This document shows, piece after piece, positions 27,598 through 41,233 of a DNA stretch of 64,000 nt. The position numbers and the translations under genes were made by a program. The stretch is from DATHTS01 sp965219305 (GTDB taxonomy: Bacteria; Acidobacteriota; Blastocatellia; Pyrinomonadales; Pyrinomonadaceae): NCBI GenBank assembly GCA_965219305.1, contig OZ244725.1, positions 2,542,001 through 2,606,000 of the forward strand, read 5' to 3'. The notes beneath the pieces were generated by a model, which searched no databases, was not told where the DNA came from, and was given only the letters and a program-made list of their open reading frames with translations. How positions within the stretch are numbered: position 1 is the stretch's first letter; each line of letters begins with the position of its first letter.

Positions 27598-28011
27598 CAT
27601 TAGGTTCAGTATTTCAATTAAAATGTTAGATGCGAGTTTCTCAGAACTTGTTTTGAATTTCGACTGCCTAAACCGACTTCTTACAAATTAAAACCGGCTG
27701 TCATCGCTCATAAAATGTCATTAAACAAAAGTGGTTTTTCGTAAGATTGACCGCTCGGGCGCGACAAAATATTGCGTATCTATCTGCATTTTAATTCAAT
27801 TTAAATCTGGATTTTGTTAAGATTGTCCACAAATTCAATTCGCTCAAAAAATTTACAAAAGGCTATCTAGATTCTAAAAACTACCCGATTTCATTACTCT
27901 TCATTGTCCTGAATTGTCTAAAGTATTTTGGGAACTCTTAAAACTTGACACGTTTTTAGATAAGAATTATTCTAAATATAATAAATTCAACTTATCACTG
28001 TAAAATACATA
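27598..28011. other. Gene-poor spacer upstream of perR
   Basis: About 400 bases with no convincing gene. It contains a half-copy of the 26-bp operator (AAACAAAAGT at 27723-27732) without the left arm, and the perR promoter at its right end. Nothing else is recognisable. Confidence 0.5.
27945..27975 (+). promoter_or_regulatory. perR promoter with overlapping PerR-type box
   Basis: TTGACA (27945-27950), a 17-base spacer and TATTCT (27968-27973) form a good sigma-70 promoter. A 7-1-7 palindrome TAAGAATTATTCTAA (27961-27975) covers the -10 element and matches 11 of 14 fixed positions of the Bacillus PerR box. This indicates autoregulation by the downstream Fur/PerR protein. Confidence 0.7.
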
Positions 28012-28407
28012 ATGAATAATATAGAAAGTTTAGGATTGACGAAACAACGCCAGTCGGTTCTTCGTGTAATTCGCGGATCGGACAAGCATCTGACGGCAAA
28101 TGAAGTTTTTGAGGATGCCCGTCGGCTTTTGCCAAGCATATCTTTTGCAACTGTTTATAATTCTTTGCGCTACTTAAAGAATGAAGGATTGATCGGTGAA
28201 ATCCAGTTCGGTAAGGATGCTAAACTTTACGACCGCAAACTTACTCGACACGATCATGCGATCTGTAATAGTTGCGGAATATTGGTTGATTTGGACTTAT
28301 CTCTTCCAGATGATTTGCTTGAAAAAGCATCAAAACACTCGAAATTTAAAGAAGCATCAATCGAATTGACACTTCGCGGCTTATGTCCTGAGTGCAGTAA
28401 TAAATAA
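28012..28407 (+). CDS. perR: Fur-family peroxide-sensing repressor (PerR-like)
   Basis: A 131-residue winged-helix repressor. The DNA-binding half includes SISFATVYNSLRYLKNEGL. Two CxxC pairs (Cys85/88 in CNSCG, Cys125/128 in CPEC) form the structural zinc site. The metal-sensing region RHDHAIC holds His80 and His82, and Asp93 stands where PerR has Asp and Fur usually has Glu. Linkage to katG supports PerR function: derepression of peroxide defence when the iron-loaded protein is oxidised. It is preceded by a PerR-like box and lies 100 bases before katG, so both may share a transcript. Confidence 0.85.
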   Translation: MNNIESLGLTKQRQSVLRVIRGSDKHLTANEVFEDARRLLPSISFATVYNSLRYLKNEGLIGEIQFGKDAKLYDRKLTRHDHAICNSCGILVDLDLSLPDDLLEKASKHSKFKEASIELTLRGLCPECSNK

Positions 28408-28507
28408 AAATGTAACAATAAATTAGTGTTAAGTTGAGAATAATGTTGTAAATATTTTTTGAAAAAGTGATTGTAAAAACTAAGAATAAATAAAAGAAAA
28501 AATAAAA

Positions 28508-30823
28508 ATGTCAAACAATACAGAAAATCATAAAGCTTGGGAAACCAACGAATCGAGTCGTGAAACATCGGAAGCTAACGGATCGGAGCATCTAGAAAAC
28601 AACGAAAACCATAAGGTTTGGGAAACGAATGAATCAACCCGATGCCCCTTCACGGGCGGGGCGATTAGTTATACCACCGAAACCCGACAGTCAAATACTG
28701 ATTGGTGGCCGAATATGTTAAATTTGAGAATTCTTCGGCAAAATTCTTCCCTGTCTAATCCGATGGACGTGGATTTTAATTACGCGGAGTCGTTTAAGTC
28801 TCTTGATTTGGAAGCCGTAAAGCAAGATCTTTTTGATTTAATGACCAATTCTCAGGAATGGTGGCCTGCTGATTACGGTCATTACGGACCATTTTTTATT
28901 CGGATGGCGTGGCATAGTGCCGGAACTTATCGCGTTCAGGATGGACGAGGTGGAGGATTGACCGGAACGCAGCGTTTCGCGCCGCTTAATAGTTGGCCTG
29001 ATAATGCAAATCTTGATAAAGCTCGCTTGTTGCTCTGGCCTGTCAAAAAGAAATACGGCAGAAAACTCTCTTGGGCTGATTTAATGATTCTTGCCGGAAA
29101 CTGCGCTCTCGAATCAATGGGTTTTAAGACGTTCGGCTTCGGCGGCGGACGTGAGGACGTTTGGGAACCTGAAGAAGATATTTATTGGGGCGCGGAAGGC
29201 GAATGGATGGGAGATGAGCGTCACTCGGAGAATATGGAACTCGAGAATCCGCTTGCCGCCGATCATATGGGACTTATTTATGTAAATCCCGAAGGACCAA
29301 ACGGAAATCCCGATCCGATCGGTTCGGCGCATCTCATTCGACAGACATTCGGACGTATGGCGATGAACGATGAAGAAACAGTTGCGCTGATCGCGGGTGG
29401 TCATACTTTCGGTAAAACTCACGGCGCAGCCGATCCGCAGGAACATATCGGTATGGAACCGGCTGGTGCGGGAATTGTCGAACAGAGTATGGGTTGGAGA
29501 AACACCTTCGGCAAAGGACATTCCGGCGACACGATCACGAGCGGAATCGAAGGCGCGTGGACTTCAACGCCGACGGAATGGAGTAACAAGTATTTTGAAA
29601 ATCTATTCGGCTTTGAATGGGAACTGACAAAAAGTCCGGCTGGCGCGTATCAATGGAAACCCAAAGATGATGCCGGAGCCGGAACGATACCTGATGCACA
29701 CGATCCCGAAAAGAAACACGCGCCGTTTATGCTGACGACTGATATTGCCCTTCGTATGGATCCCGATTACGAAAAGGTTTCAAGACGTTTTCTGGAAAAT
29801 CCCGACGAATTTGCGGACGCTTTCGCCCGTGCGTGGTTTAAATTGACGCACCGCGATATGGGACCGAAAGTTCGTTATCTCGGAGCGGAAGTTCCCGAAG
29901 AAGACTTAATTTGGCAAGATCCGATCCCGGAAGTTGATCACGAATTGATTAACGATGATGATGTTGCCGCGCTCAAAGGCAAACTTCTCGATTCGGGACT
30001 TTCCGTATCGCAGCTTGTTTCTACCGCCTGGGCTTCGGCATCAACTTTCCGCGGTTCCGATATGCGCGGCGGTGCGAACGGTGCGCGAATTCGTCTTGCA
30101 CCCCAAAAGTTCTGGGAAGTTAATAATCAGGAACAGCTCGGAAAAGTCTTGGACACACTCGAAGGCGTTCAAAATGAGTTCAACGACGGTCAATCCGGCG
30201 ATAAAAAAGTTTCGCTTGCCGATCTGATCGTTCTCGGCGGATGCGCTGCCATCGAAAAAGCGGCTAAAGATGCCGGACACGATGTTGCCGTTCCGTTTAC
30301 TCCGGGACGCGCCGATGCTTCGCAAGATCAAACGGAAATCGAATCGTTCAGATTCCTCGAACCGTCGGCTGATGGTTTCCGTAATTACAAAAAGAGACAT
30401 CATAAAACTCCGGCAGAGGAAATGCTGGTTGACAAAGCGCAATTGATGACGTTAACCGCGCCGGAAATGACTGTTCTCGTCGGCGGTATGCGTGTTCTTG
30501 ATACCAATTTCAATAATTCCAAGCACGGCGTTTTCACGGAAAATCCGGGAATGCTGACTAATGATTTCTTTGTCAATCTTCTTGATTTGGGAACAACTTG
30601 GAAAACAATTTCAGAAGACGAAAATGAATTTGAAGGCACTGATCGCGCGACCGGCGAAACTAAATGGACAGGAACCCGCATTGATCTCATTTTCGGTTCA
30701 AACTCGGAACTTCGCGCCTTAGCCGAAGTTTACGGAACTGATGATGCTCAAGAAAAGTTCGTCAAAGACTTTGTAGCAGCGTGGACAAAAGTGATGAATC
30801 TTGACCGCTTCGACTTGAAATGA
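28508..30823 (+). CDS. katG: Catalase-peroxidase
   Basis: A 771-residue haem enzyme that decomposes hydrogen peroxide and has broad peroxidase activity. The distal site has Arg132, Trp135 and His136 in RMAWHSAGTYR; the proximal haem ligand is His299 in GGHTFGKTHG. Trp135, Tyr258 (LIYVNPEGPNG) and Met284 align with the Met-Tyr-Trp adduct needed for catalase activity. The second, degenerate peroxidase domain is present at the C-terminus. The N-terminus is unusual: the motif ENHKxWETNESxR occurs twice, at about 6-18 and 33-45. It follows perR and ends before a strong terminator. Confidence 0.97.
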   Translation: MSNNTENHKAWETNESSRETSEANGSEHLENNENHKVWETNESTRCPFTGGAISYTTETRQSNTDWWPNMLNLRILRQNSSLSNPMDVDFNYAESFKSLDLEAVKQDLFDLMTNSQEWWPADYGHYGPFFIRMAWHSAGTYRVQDGRGGGLTGTQRFAPLNSWPDNANLDKARLLLWPVKKKYGRKLSWADLMILAGNCALESMGFKTFGFGGGREDVWEPEEDIYWGAEGEWMGDERHSENMELENPLAADHMGLIYVNPEGPNGNPDPIGSAHLIRQTFGRMAMNDEETVALIAGGHTFGKTHGAADPQEHIGMEPAGAGIVEQSMGWRNTFGKGHSGDTITSGIEGAWTSTPTEWSNKYFENLFGFEWELTKSPAGAYQWKPKDDAGAGTIPDAHDPEKKHAPFMLTTDIALRMDPDYEKVSRRFLENPDEFADAFARAWFKLTHRDMGPKVRYLGAEVPEEDLIWQDPIPEVDHELINDDDVAALKGKLLDSGLSVSQLVSTAWASASTFRGSDMRGGANGARIRLAPQKFWEVNNQEQLGKVLDTLEGVQNEFNDGQSGDKKVSLADLIVLGGCAAIEKAAKDAGHDVAVPFTPGRADASQDQTEIESFRFLEPSADGFRNYKKRHHKTPAEEMLVDKAQLMTLTAPEMTVLVGGMRVLDTNFNNSKHGVFTENPGMLTNDFFVNLLDLGTTWKTISEDENEFEGTDRATGETKWTGTRIDLIFGSNSELRALAEVYGTDDAQEKFVKDFVAAWTKVMNLDRFDLK

Positions 30824-30886
30824 TTTCAATATTGCTCCGGCAGTCGGTAAGATCAAATATATTGTTTTGAAAGCAAAAGCATCCCG

Positions 30887-30934
30887 AAAGAAAAGGTTTC
30901 GAGTCTGTTATTTCAAACTCGAAACCTTTTCTTT
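30887..30934. terminator. Bidirectional terminator between katG and mscS
   Basis: Perfect 18-bp stem (30887-30904 with 30917-30934, including GGTTTCGAGT) and a 12-base loop, with T-rich sequence after the stem on both strands. It separates the convergent katG and mscS genes. Confidence 0.9.
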
Positions 30935-30938
30935 TATT

Positions 30939-31889
30939 TTACTCATTTATATTTTCGACCTTTAGTTTATCGTTATACATCGTGATAACTCTTTGCGGAA
31001 ACGGAATTTCAATTCCGGCTTTGTCAAGTGCGGCTTTAACGCCTGACACTACGCGGTCTGAAGTTTTGCGAACACTTGATTGAACCGGATCAGTCCAAAA
31101 AAGCAAACGCATATTGACCGATGAATCGGCGAGTTCGTAAACATTTACGTCCGGCGCGGGATCGTCTAAAACGCCTTCCGTGTCTTTTAAAACACCCATC
31201 ATAATGCGGCGTGCCTGTTCATGGTCTTCATCATAACCGATGCCGACGATAATTTTCGTTCGGCGTGACGGGTAAGCCGTGCGGACGAGAACTGCGTCCA
31301 TATATAAATCGTTGTTCGGAATCACGACTCGTTCACCGTCGTAAGTTTTTATCTTTGTCGCGCGAACATTGATTTCTTCAACCGTTCCTTCAAAATCATT
31401 GATCTTTATTTGGTCGCCAATGTGAAACGGGCGATATAACAGAATCAAGAATCCGGCGAAAAGATTTTGCAGAACGTCTTTAAATGCAAATCCCAACGCA
31501 ACCGAACCGATTCCCAAACCTGCGAATAAATCGCCGGGCGAAACGCCGGGAAAAATAACGACAATGGCGACAAATAAGCCGAAAATGATTGTCAGAAAAT
31601 AACCGATTCTCGAAAGAAGCGATGCCAGCATCAAATCCACGTGAGATTTTAACGCTAACATTCTTATGCCTTTCCGCACTCCGTAAGCAATGCCCAAAAA
31701 TAGTAAAAAGACAACAATGCCGACAGCAATAATCGGCAGTTGAGCGAAAAAACCATTAATCATCTCGACGATGGTGTTGGTCGCATTTTGGCTGGCAGAT
31801 AAAACTTTCTCGGTTGCCGCTTGATTTGAATTATCAACTGCTTGATTTACAACTTGGTTGGTATTTTGAAATAAAAGTAACTGGAACAA
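30939..31889 (-). CDS. mscS: MscS family small-conductance mechanosensitive channel
   Basis: A 316-residue inner-membrane channel that opens on membrane tension to release solutes during osmotic downshock. Transmembrane segments lie at about 50-75 and 85-130. The pore-lining TM3 and start of the beta domain are seen in GIGSVALGFAFKDVLQNLFA, then RPFHIGDQIKINDFEGTVEEI and VVIPNNDLYM. Length is typical of MscS. The N-terminus (about 1-45) is Gln/Asn-rich and contains no obvious signal peptide. It is a single gene between terminators. Confidence 0.9.
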   Translation of the reverse strand: MFQLLLFQNTNQVVNQAVDNSNQAATEKVLSASQNATNTIVEMINGFFAQLPIIAVGIVVFLLFLGIAYGVRKGIRMLALKSHVDLMLASLLSRIGYFLTIIFGLFVAIVVIFPGVSPGDLFAGLGIGSVALGFAFKDVLQNLFAGFLILLYRPFHIGDQIKINDFEGTVEEINVRATKIKTYDGERVVIPNNDLYMDAVLVRTAYPSRRTKIIVGIGYDEDHEQARRIMMGVLKDTEGVLDDPAPDVNVYELADSSVNMRLLFWTDPVQSSVRKTSDRVVSGVKAALDKAGIEIPFPQRVITMYNDKLKVENINE

Positions 31890-31971
31890 AATTTTCTCCT
31901 AAAAATCATTTTAAAGATTTACTGCTTTTCATTAAGTTTTCTGATGAAATAGTTTACCAAAATTTTGCAAT

Positions 31972-32007
31972 AAAAAAAGCCGGAGAAATTTCTTTCATCC
32001 GGCTTTT
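31972..32007 (-). terminator. Terminator after rpoC
   Basis: On the minus strand AAAAGCCGGA and TCCGGCTTTT flank a short loop, followed by further T residues; it lies 18 bases after the rpoC stop and ends the rpoBC transcript. Confidence 0.85.
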
Positions 32008-32025
32008 CGGTTTTATAAAAGACGA

Positions 32026-36348
<4,323 letters not shown>

Positions 36349-36373
36349 AAAATATCTCCGATATTTCGATTTT

Positions 36374-36450
36374 GGATTTTAGATTTTAGATTTTGAATTG
36401 AAATCGGTTTCTTTTTCAATCCAAAATCCAAAATCGGCAATCTAAAATCC
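36374..36450. repeat. rpoB-rpoC intergenic palindrome, GGATTTTAGATT family
   Basis: Perfect 12-bp arms GGATTTTAGATT (36374-36385) and AATCTAAAATCC (36439-36450). The interior repeats the same words on both strands (ATTTTGGATT, CAATCCAAAATCC). Similar wording occurs at 48212 and, less clearly, near 46484. As mRNA it would form a hairpin between the two polymerase genes. Confidence 0.75.
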
Positions 36451-39400
36451 TTAGTCTCCTACAACTTCCCCGACACCTTCGTTTTGCGCTTCAATATCAA
36501 TCTCGTCTTCGTTAAGAAGTTCGACATCGAGACATAGTGCTTGAAGCTCACGAACCAGAACGTTGAACGATTCTGGAATTCCGGGAACAAAATCCGCTTC
36601 GCCTTTGACGATCGTTTCGTAAATTTTCGAGCGTCCTGCCACGTCATCAGATTTACAGGTTAATAATTCCTGCAAAATATGCGCCGCGCCGTATGCTTCC
36701 AATGCCCAAACTTCCATCTCTCCGAAACGCTGTCCGCCGAATTGCGCTTTACCACCGAGCGGCTGCTGCGTAATCAAACTGTATGGACCGATCGAGCGAG
36801 CGTGAATCTTGTCGTCCACAAGGTGCGACAGTTTCAGCATATAAATATAACCGACGGTTACTTTCTGCTCGAACTGTTCGCCCGTCAAACCGTCGTAAAG
36901 ACGAGTTTTGCCCGAAGGTCCGACCGATGCCGGAATTCCGAGTTCGTCGTATTTATCGTTCGCCTGTTTGATATAACCTTTGATCTCGTCTTCGCTCGCT
37001 CCGTCAAAAACCGGCGTTGCAAAGTGAAGTCCGAGAATTCGTCCCGCCCAGCCGAGATGCGTTTCCAAAATTTGTCCGACGTTCATACGCGACGGCACAC
37101 CCAGCGGATTCAGCACGATGTCAACCGGCGAACCGTCCGGCAAATACGGCATATCTTCTTCCGGCAGAATTCTCGCGATGACACCTTTGTTTCCGTGTCG
37201 TCCAGCCATTTTGTCGCCGACCGAAAGTTTACGTTTCATCGCCACGAAAACTTTGACCATTTTGATAACGCCCGGAGGAAGCTCGTCGCCTTGCTTTAAC
37301 TTGGCGATTCGTTCTTCGTAGATGTCGCTCAAAATGTTGATCTGACGATCCGTACGTTTTTCGTATTCTTTGAATTCGTCAGCAACGTCAATCGTTCCGG
37401 CGGAAACTTTCGCGTCGCGCAGAAAACTCGTGAAAATTCCTTCGAGATTTTCTTTGGTCAGCGTATCGCCCTTTTTGAACAGAACGGTTTTGCCGTCCAT
37501 CATATCAGCCGTCAGAGTTCTTCCGGCGAAAAGTTCACGAATACGCTCGTCGCGCTGTTCGGTCAAAATACGAATTTCGTCGTCCAAGTCGCGGCGCATC
37601 GCGTCTTCTTCCATTGATTCAATGTAAAGCGAACGCTCATCTTTTTCCTGACCTTTACGAGTAAAAACTTGAACATCTACAACAGTTCCGTCAATTCCCG
37701 GAGGCGCGTTCAAACTTGCGTCTTTCACATCGCCGGCTTTTTCACCGAAGATCGCACGAAGCAGTTTTTCTTCCGCCGTCAGTTGAGTTTCACCTTTCGG
37801 CGTAACTTTTCCGACGAGAATCGAACCCGGTTTAACTTGCGCTCCGATTCGGATAATTCCCGATTCGTCCAAATCTCTCAGCATATTTTCGCTGATGTTC
37901 GGAATATCGCGCGTGATTTCTTCCGGTCCGAGTTTCGTGTCGCGGGCTTCGACTTCTAATTCTTCGATGTGAATCGAAGTGTAATAATCTTCTTTCACCA
38001 ACCTTTCAGAAACGAGAATCGCATCTTCAAAGTTATAACCGCGCCACGGCATAAATGCTACGAGAACATTTCGACCGAGTGCGAGTTCGCCGCGATCTGT
38101 GCAAGGTCCGTCGGCGAGAACTTGATTTTTCTTGACCGATTCGCCGACCGAAACGATCGGACGCTGATTGATACAAGTATTTTGATTCGAGCGTTTGAAT
38201 TTAACGAGCGAATAAATATCCGCCGTAACTTCGCGCGAGATCGTGCCGTCAACTTGATGATCGGCTTTCACGATAATGCGTTCCGAGTCAATATAATCAA
38301 CAACTCCGTCACGTTTGGCGATAACGACCGCGCCCGAATCACGAGCCGCGACTTTTTCCATTCCCGTTCCGACATAAGGTGCTTCTGCAACGAGAAGCGG
38401 AACAGATTGACGTTGCATATTCGAACCCATAAGAGCGCGGTTAGCATCGTCGTTTTCGAGGAACGGAATCATCGAAGCCGCAACCGAAACGAGTTGTTTC
38501 GGCGAAACGTCCATATACTGAATTTCTTCCGGCGGCACGATGATAAATTCACCTTTCTGACGCGCCGAGTTGCGTTCATTTATAAGTTTGCCCTTTTCGT
38601 TAAGTTCGATATTCGCCTGACCGATGATGTATTTATCTTCTTCCCAAGCGGTCAAATAGAACGGGAACGGTTCAAAATCAGCGTGACGCTGACCGGACTT
38701 TAGTTCTGCATTTGCCTCTTCGACATCTTCTTGTCGAACGTGATCGCGCGGTTTGAATTTCGTTTCGCCGCCGTTGATGACTTTTACATATTCGACAACG
38801 CGACCGTCTTCGACTTTTCGGTAAGGCGATTCGATAAATCCGAATTCATTAATTCGCGCAAAACACGAAAGCGAAGAAATCAGACCGATGTTCGGACCTT
38901 CAGGCGTTTCAATCGGACAGATGCGACCGTAGTGCGTCGGGTGAACGTCGCGGACTTCAAATCCGGCGCGTTCGCGCGACAAACCGCCCGGTCCGAGTGC
39001 GGACAAACGTCGTTTGTGCGTAATTTCCGACAAAGGATTCGTTTGATCCATAAACTGCGAAAGCTGTGATGAACCGAAAAATTCTCTGACGGCTGCCGTA
39101 ACTGGTTTCGCGTTAATCAGATCGCGCGGCATCGTCGTGAACATATCCTGTTGTATGGACATTTTCTCTTTGATCGCGCGTTCCATTCTTTCGAGACCGA
39201 TGCGGAATTGGTTTTCTAAAAGTTCTCCGACGGCACGGACACGGCGATTGCCCAAATGGTCAATATCGTCCGGCGTATAACCGTCAACTTTTTTCATACG
39301 AAGCAGATAATTTACGACTTCGATGAAATCCGTTGCTTCGAGAAGCGGATTTTCAATATCGGCGAGCATTTCTCTGCCCATTTTGATATTGAACTTCAAA

Positions 39401-40896
39401 CGTCCGACGCGCGACAGATCAAAACGGCGCGGGTCGAAAAACATTCCGTCTAATAATTTATAAGCCGTCGGAACAGTCGGCGGATCGCCGGGGCGCATCT
39501 TTCTATAAATTTCCAAAAGCGCGTCAACCGGTTTTTTGATCGTGTCTTTTTTCAAAGTGTTCATTAAAACCGCGCCGATGTCGTCTTTTTCCGGGAAAAT
39601 CACGGTAAATCCGGCAACGCCTTCTTCAACGATTTGCTGAATAATATCCGCCGTCAAAGCCGCTCCTGCTTCGGCGACGACTTCGCCGGTTTCGAGATTT
39701 ACGATGTCGTCCATCGTTACCGCATTTTCAAATTCGTCTGCGGAAACTTCGACTCTTTTAATTCCGGCATCGCCCAATTTGCGAAGCGCGAGTTTCGTGA
39801 TCTTTTTGCCGTCCGCCAAAATAACATCATTTCCGTCTTTTACGTCTTCGCCCGATTTCATTCCGAGCAAATTCGTGTCGCCGTTTTCTTTGATCGTGAT
39901 GTAAATTCTGTTTTTATCAATCTTTACTTCGTCAGATGTATAAAACATCTTCAGAATTTCGGCGTCACCGAATTCCGCGTTTTTTACGACTTCTTCAAGA
40001 ACCGAATCCGACAAAGTTGACATATCAACCGGCGGATTAAGCCACAAACCCAAAGCACGCAAAAAGATCGTCGTCAGAAGTTTTCGTTTGCCGAGACGCG
40101 AATAAAGCAATTCTTTTTGATCGTATTCAAATTCAACCCACGAACCGCGGTACGGAATGATTTTCGCCAAAAAGTTGTCGCGTTCGCCTTTAAAGAAAAC
40201 GCCCGGACTTCTATGCAATTGCGAGACGATAACGCGCTCCGTTCCGTTAATTACAAATGTGCCGTTTTCCGTCATCAGCGGAATTTCGCCGAAGAAAACT
40301 TCTTCTTCTTTAATGTCGCGAATTGTCGAAACATTCGTGTCGGGGTCTTTGTCAAAAACCGTCAGACGAATTTTCACTTTGAGCGGAACACTGTAAGAAA
40401 CGCCGCGTTCCTGACATTCCTGTTGATCATGTTTGTGTTTCAAACCGACCGGTTCACCACAATTCGGGCAGAGTTTCGGGCGGACGAGATTAAAAGTTCC
40501 GCAATTGTCGCAGAGAACTTCCGCCGCGCTGAACGGATCAACTTTGACTTTCGCGCCGCACTCTTTACAATTTGCGCGAAGATGTTCGAGTCCTTCCAAG
40601 TTTCCGCATTTACATTGCCAGTTTCCGATCTGATACTCGACATATTCCAACGTCGCCGTTTCGCGAAAATCGGAAACCGGAAAAATAGTTTGAAAAACAG
40701 ATTGCAGACCGATGTTGCGGCGTTCTTCGGGAATCAAATCCATCTGCAAAAAACGATTATATGATTCGCGCTGAACTTCGATAAGATTCGGAATTTGCGC
40801 CGTTGTAAAAATTTTAGAAAAATCCACGCGATCCGGCGAACTGCTGATTCGGCGACCAAGACCTGTCTGATTATTTTGAAGCGGATTGTTGATCAT
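36451..40896 (-). CDS. rpoB: DNA-directed RNA polymerase subunit beta with extra N-terminal cysteine-rich insertion
   Basis: A 1481-residue subunit, longer than the E. coli protein (1342). Core motifs are intact: the rifampicin-region sequence SQLSQFMDQTNPLSEITHKR, GPGGLSRERAGFEVRDVH, RICPIETPEGPNIGLI and GRHGNKGVIARI. After ATLEYVEYQIGNW at about 90 a segment of about 65 residues interrupts the beta1 region before QQECQERGVSYSVPL. It carries four Cys pairs: 95/97, 110/113, 129/132 and 143/146, spaced like two zinc ribbons. Typical RpoB goes directly between these flanks. A further insert lies near 340-430. It is separated from rplL by 337 bases with two hairpins. Confidence 0.97.
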   Translation of the reverse strand: MINNPLQNNQTGLGRRISSSPDRVDFSKIFTTAQIPNLIEVQRESYNRFLQMDLIPEERRNIGLQSVFQTIFPVSDFRETATLEYVEYQIGNWQCKCGNLEGLEHLRANCKECGAKVKVDPFSAAEVLCDNCGTFNLVRPKLCPNCGEPVGLKHKHDQQECQERGVSYSVPLKVKIRLTVFDKDPDTNVSTIRDIKEEEVFFGEIPLMTENGTFVINGTERVIVSQLHRSPGVFFKGERDNFLAKIIPYRGSWVEFEYDQKELLYSRLGKRKLLTTIFLRALGLWLNPPVDMSTLSDSVLEEVVKNAEFGDAEILKMFYTSDEVKIDKNRIYITIKENGDTNLLGMKSGEDVKDGNDVILADGKKITKLALRKLGDAGIKRVEVSADEFENAVTMDDIVNLETGEVVAEAGAALTADIIQQIVEEGVAGFTVIFPEKDDIGAVLMNTLKKDTIKKPVDALLEIYRKMRPGDPPTVPTAYKLLDGMFFDPRRFDLSRVGRLKFNIKMGREMLADIENPLLEATDFIEVVNYLLRMKKVDGYTPDDIDHLGNRRVRAVGELLENQFRIGLERMERAIKEKMSIQQDMFTTMPRDLINAKPVTAAVREFFGSSQLSQFMDQTNPLSEITHKRRLSALGPGGLSRERAGFEVRDVHPTHYGRICPIETPEGPNIGLISSLSCFARINEFGFIESPYRKVEDGRVVEYVKVINGGETKFKPRDHVRQEDVEEANAELKSGQRHADFEPFPFYLTAWEEDKYIIGQANIELNEKGKLINERNSARQKGEFIIVPPEEIQYMDVSPKQLVSVAASMIPFLENDDANRALMGSNMQRQSVPLLVAEAPYVGTGMEKVAARDSGAVVIAKRDGVVDYIDSERIIVKADHQVDGTISREVTADIYSLVKFKRSNQNTCINQRPIVSVGESVKKNQVLADGPCTDRGELALGRNVLVAFMPWRGYNFEDAILVSERLVKEDYYTSIHIEELEVEARDTKLGPEEITRDIPNISENMLRDLDESGIIRIGAQVKPGSILVGKVTPKGETQLTAEEKLLRAIFGEKAGDVKDASLNAPPGIDGTVVDVQVFTRKGQEKDERSLYIESMEEDAMRRDLDDEIRILTEQRDERIRELFAGRTLTADMMDGKTVLFKKGDTLTKENLEGIFTSFLRDAKVSAGTIDVADEFKEYEKRTDRQINILSDIYEERIAKLKQGDELPPGVIKMVKVFVAMKRKLSVGDKMAGRHGNKGVIARILPEEDMPYLPDGSPVDIVLNPLGVPSRMNVGQILETHLGWAGRILGLHFATPVFDGASEDEIKGYIKQANDKYDELGIPASVGPSGKTRLYDGLTGEQFEQKVTVGYIYMLKLSHLVDDKIHARSIGPYSLITQQPLGGKAQFGGQRFGEMEVWALEAYGAAHILQELLTCKSDDVAGRSKIYETIVKGEADFVPGIPESFNVLVRELQALCLDVELLNEDEIDIEAQNEGVGEVVGD

Positions 40897-40997
40897 AATG
40901 TTAGAATTAAATAAAGGGTTAAAAAATATCTTGATTTATCTGTCCTTTACTGCTACTATGCGAATAAATTAAACTTGAGCGAATAAAAGACGGTATA

Positions 40998-41029
40998 AGC
41001 GGTCAAGGGCAAACTAATCCCTGACCGCT
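40998..41029. terminator. Hairpin in the rplL-rpoB gap (second of two)
   Basis: Stem AGCGGTCA(A)GGG / CCCTGACCGCT with one bulge. A T-run follows on the plus strand only, so in the direction of rpoBC transcription it lacks a U-tract and may be an RNA-processing or pausing structure rather than a terminator. Confidence 0.5.
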
Positions 41030-41170
41030 TTTTGCAGTTTATAAAATATTGCTTTTTTTTTGTATCCCCGCAGGGATAATTCATTATCCAAAGTCTTGCG
41101 AGAAACTTTTCTCTAAAGTAAAATCCGGGAAATTCAATTCATTTAAGACTCGATTTCCATTGATAAAAAC

Positions 41171-41213
41171 GGCAAGTGCGCGGAAGTTTTACCAACCATT
41201 AATCGCACTTGCC
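41171..41213 (-). terminator. rplL-rpoB attenuator
   Basis: On the minus strand, GGCAAGTGCG pairs perfectly with CGCACTTGCC across a 23-base loop and is followed by GTTTTT. It lies 20 bases after rplL and 275 before rpoB. A partial terminator here is known in E. coli and sets the ratio of ribosomal protein to polymerase mRNA; a similar role is inferred. Confidence 0.75.
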
Positions 41214-41233
41214 TTTTTAGTTTATCAGTTAAA

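Noticed and set aside
27707..27732. Possible fourth copy of the 26-bp operator
   Set aside because: Only the right arm AAACAAAAGT matches; the left half shows no ACTTTGTTG. A 10-base match in AT-rich DNA is not enough.
28408..28507. Second PerR box between perR and katG
   Set aside because: The best candidate (around TTGAGAATAATG) matches only about 8 of 14 fixed positions and is not symmetric.
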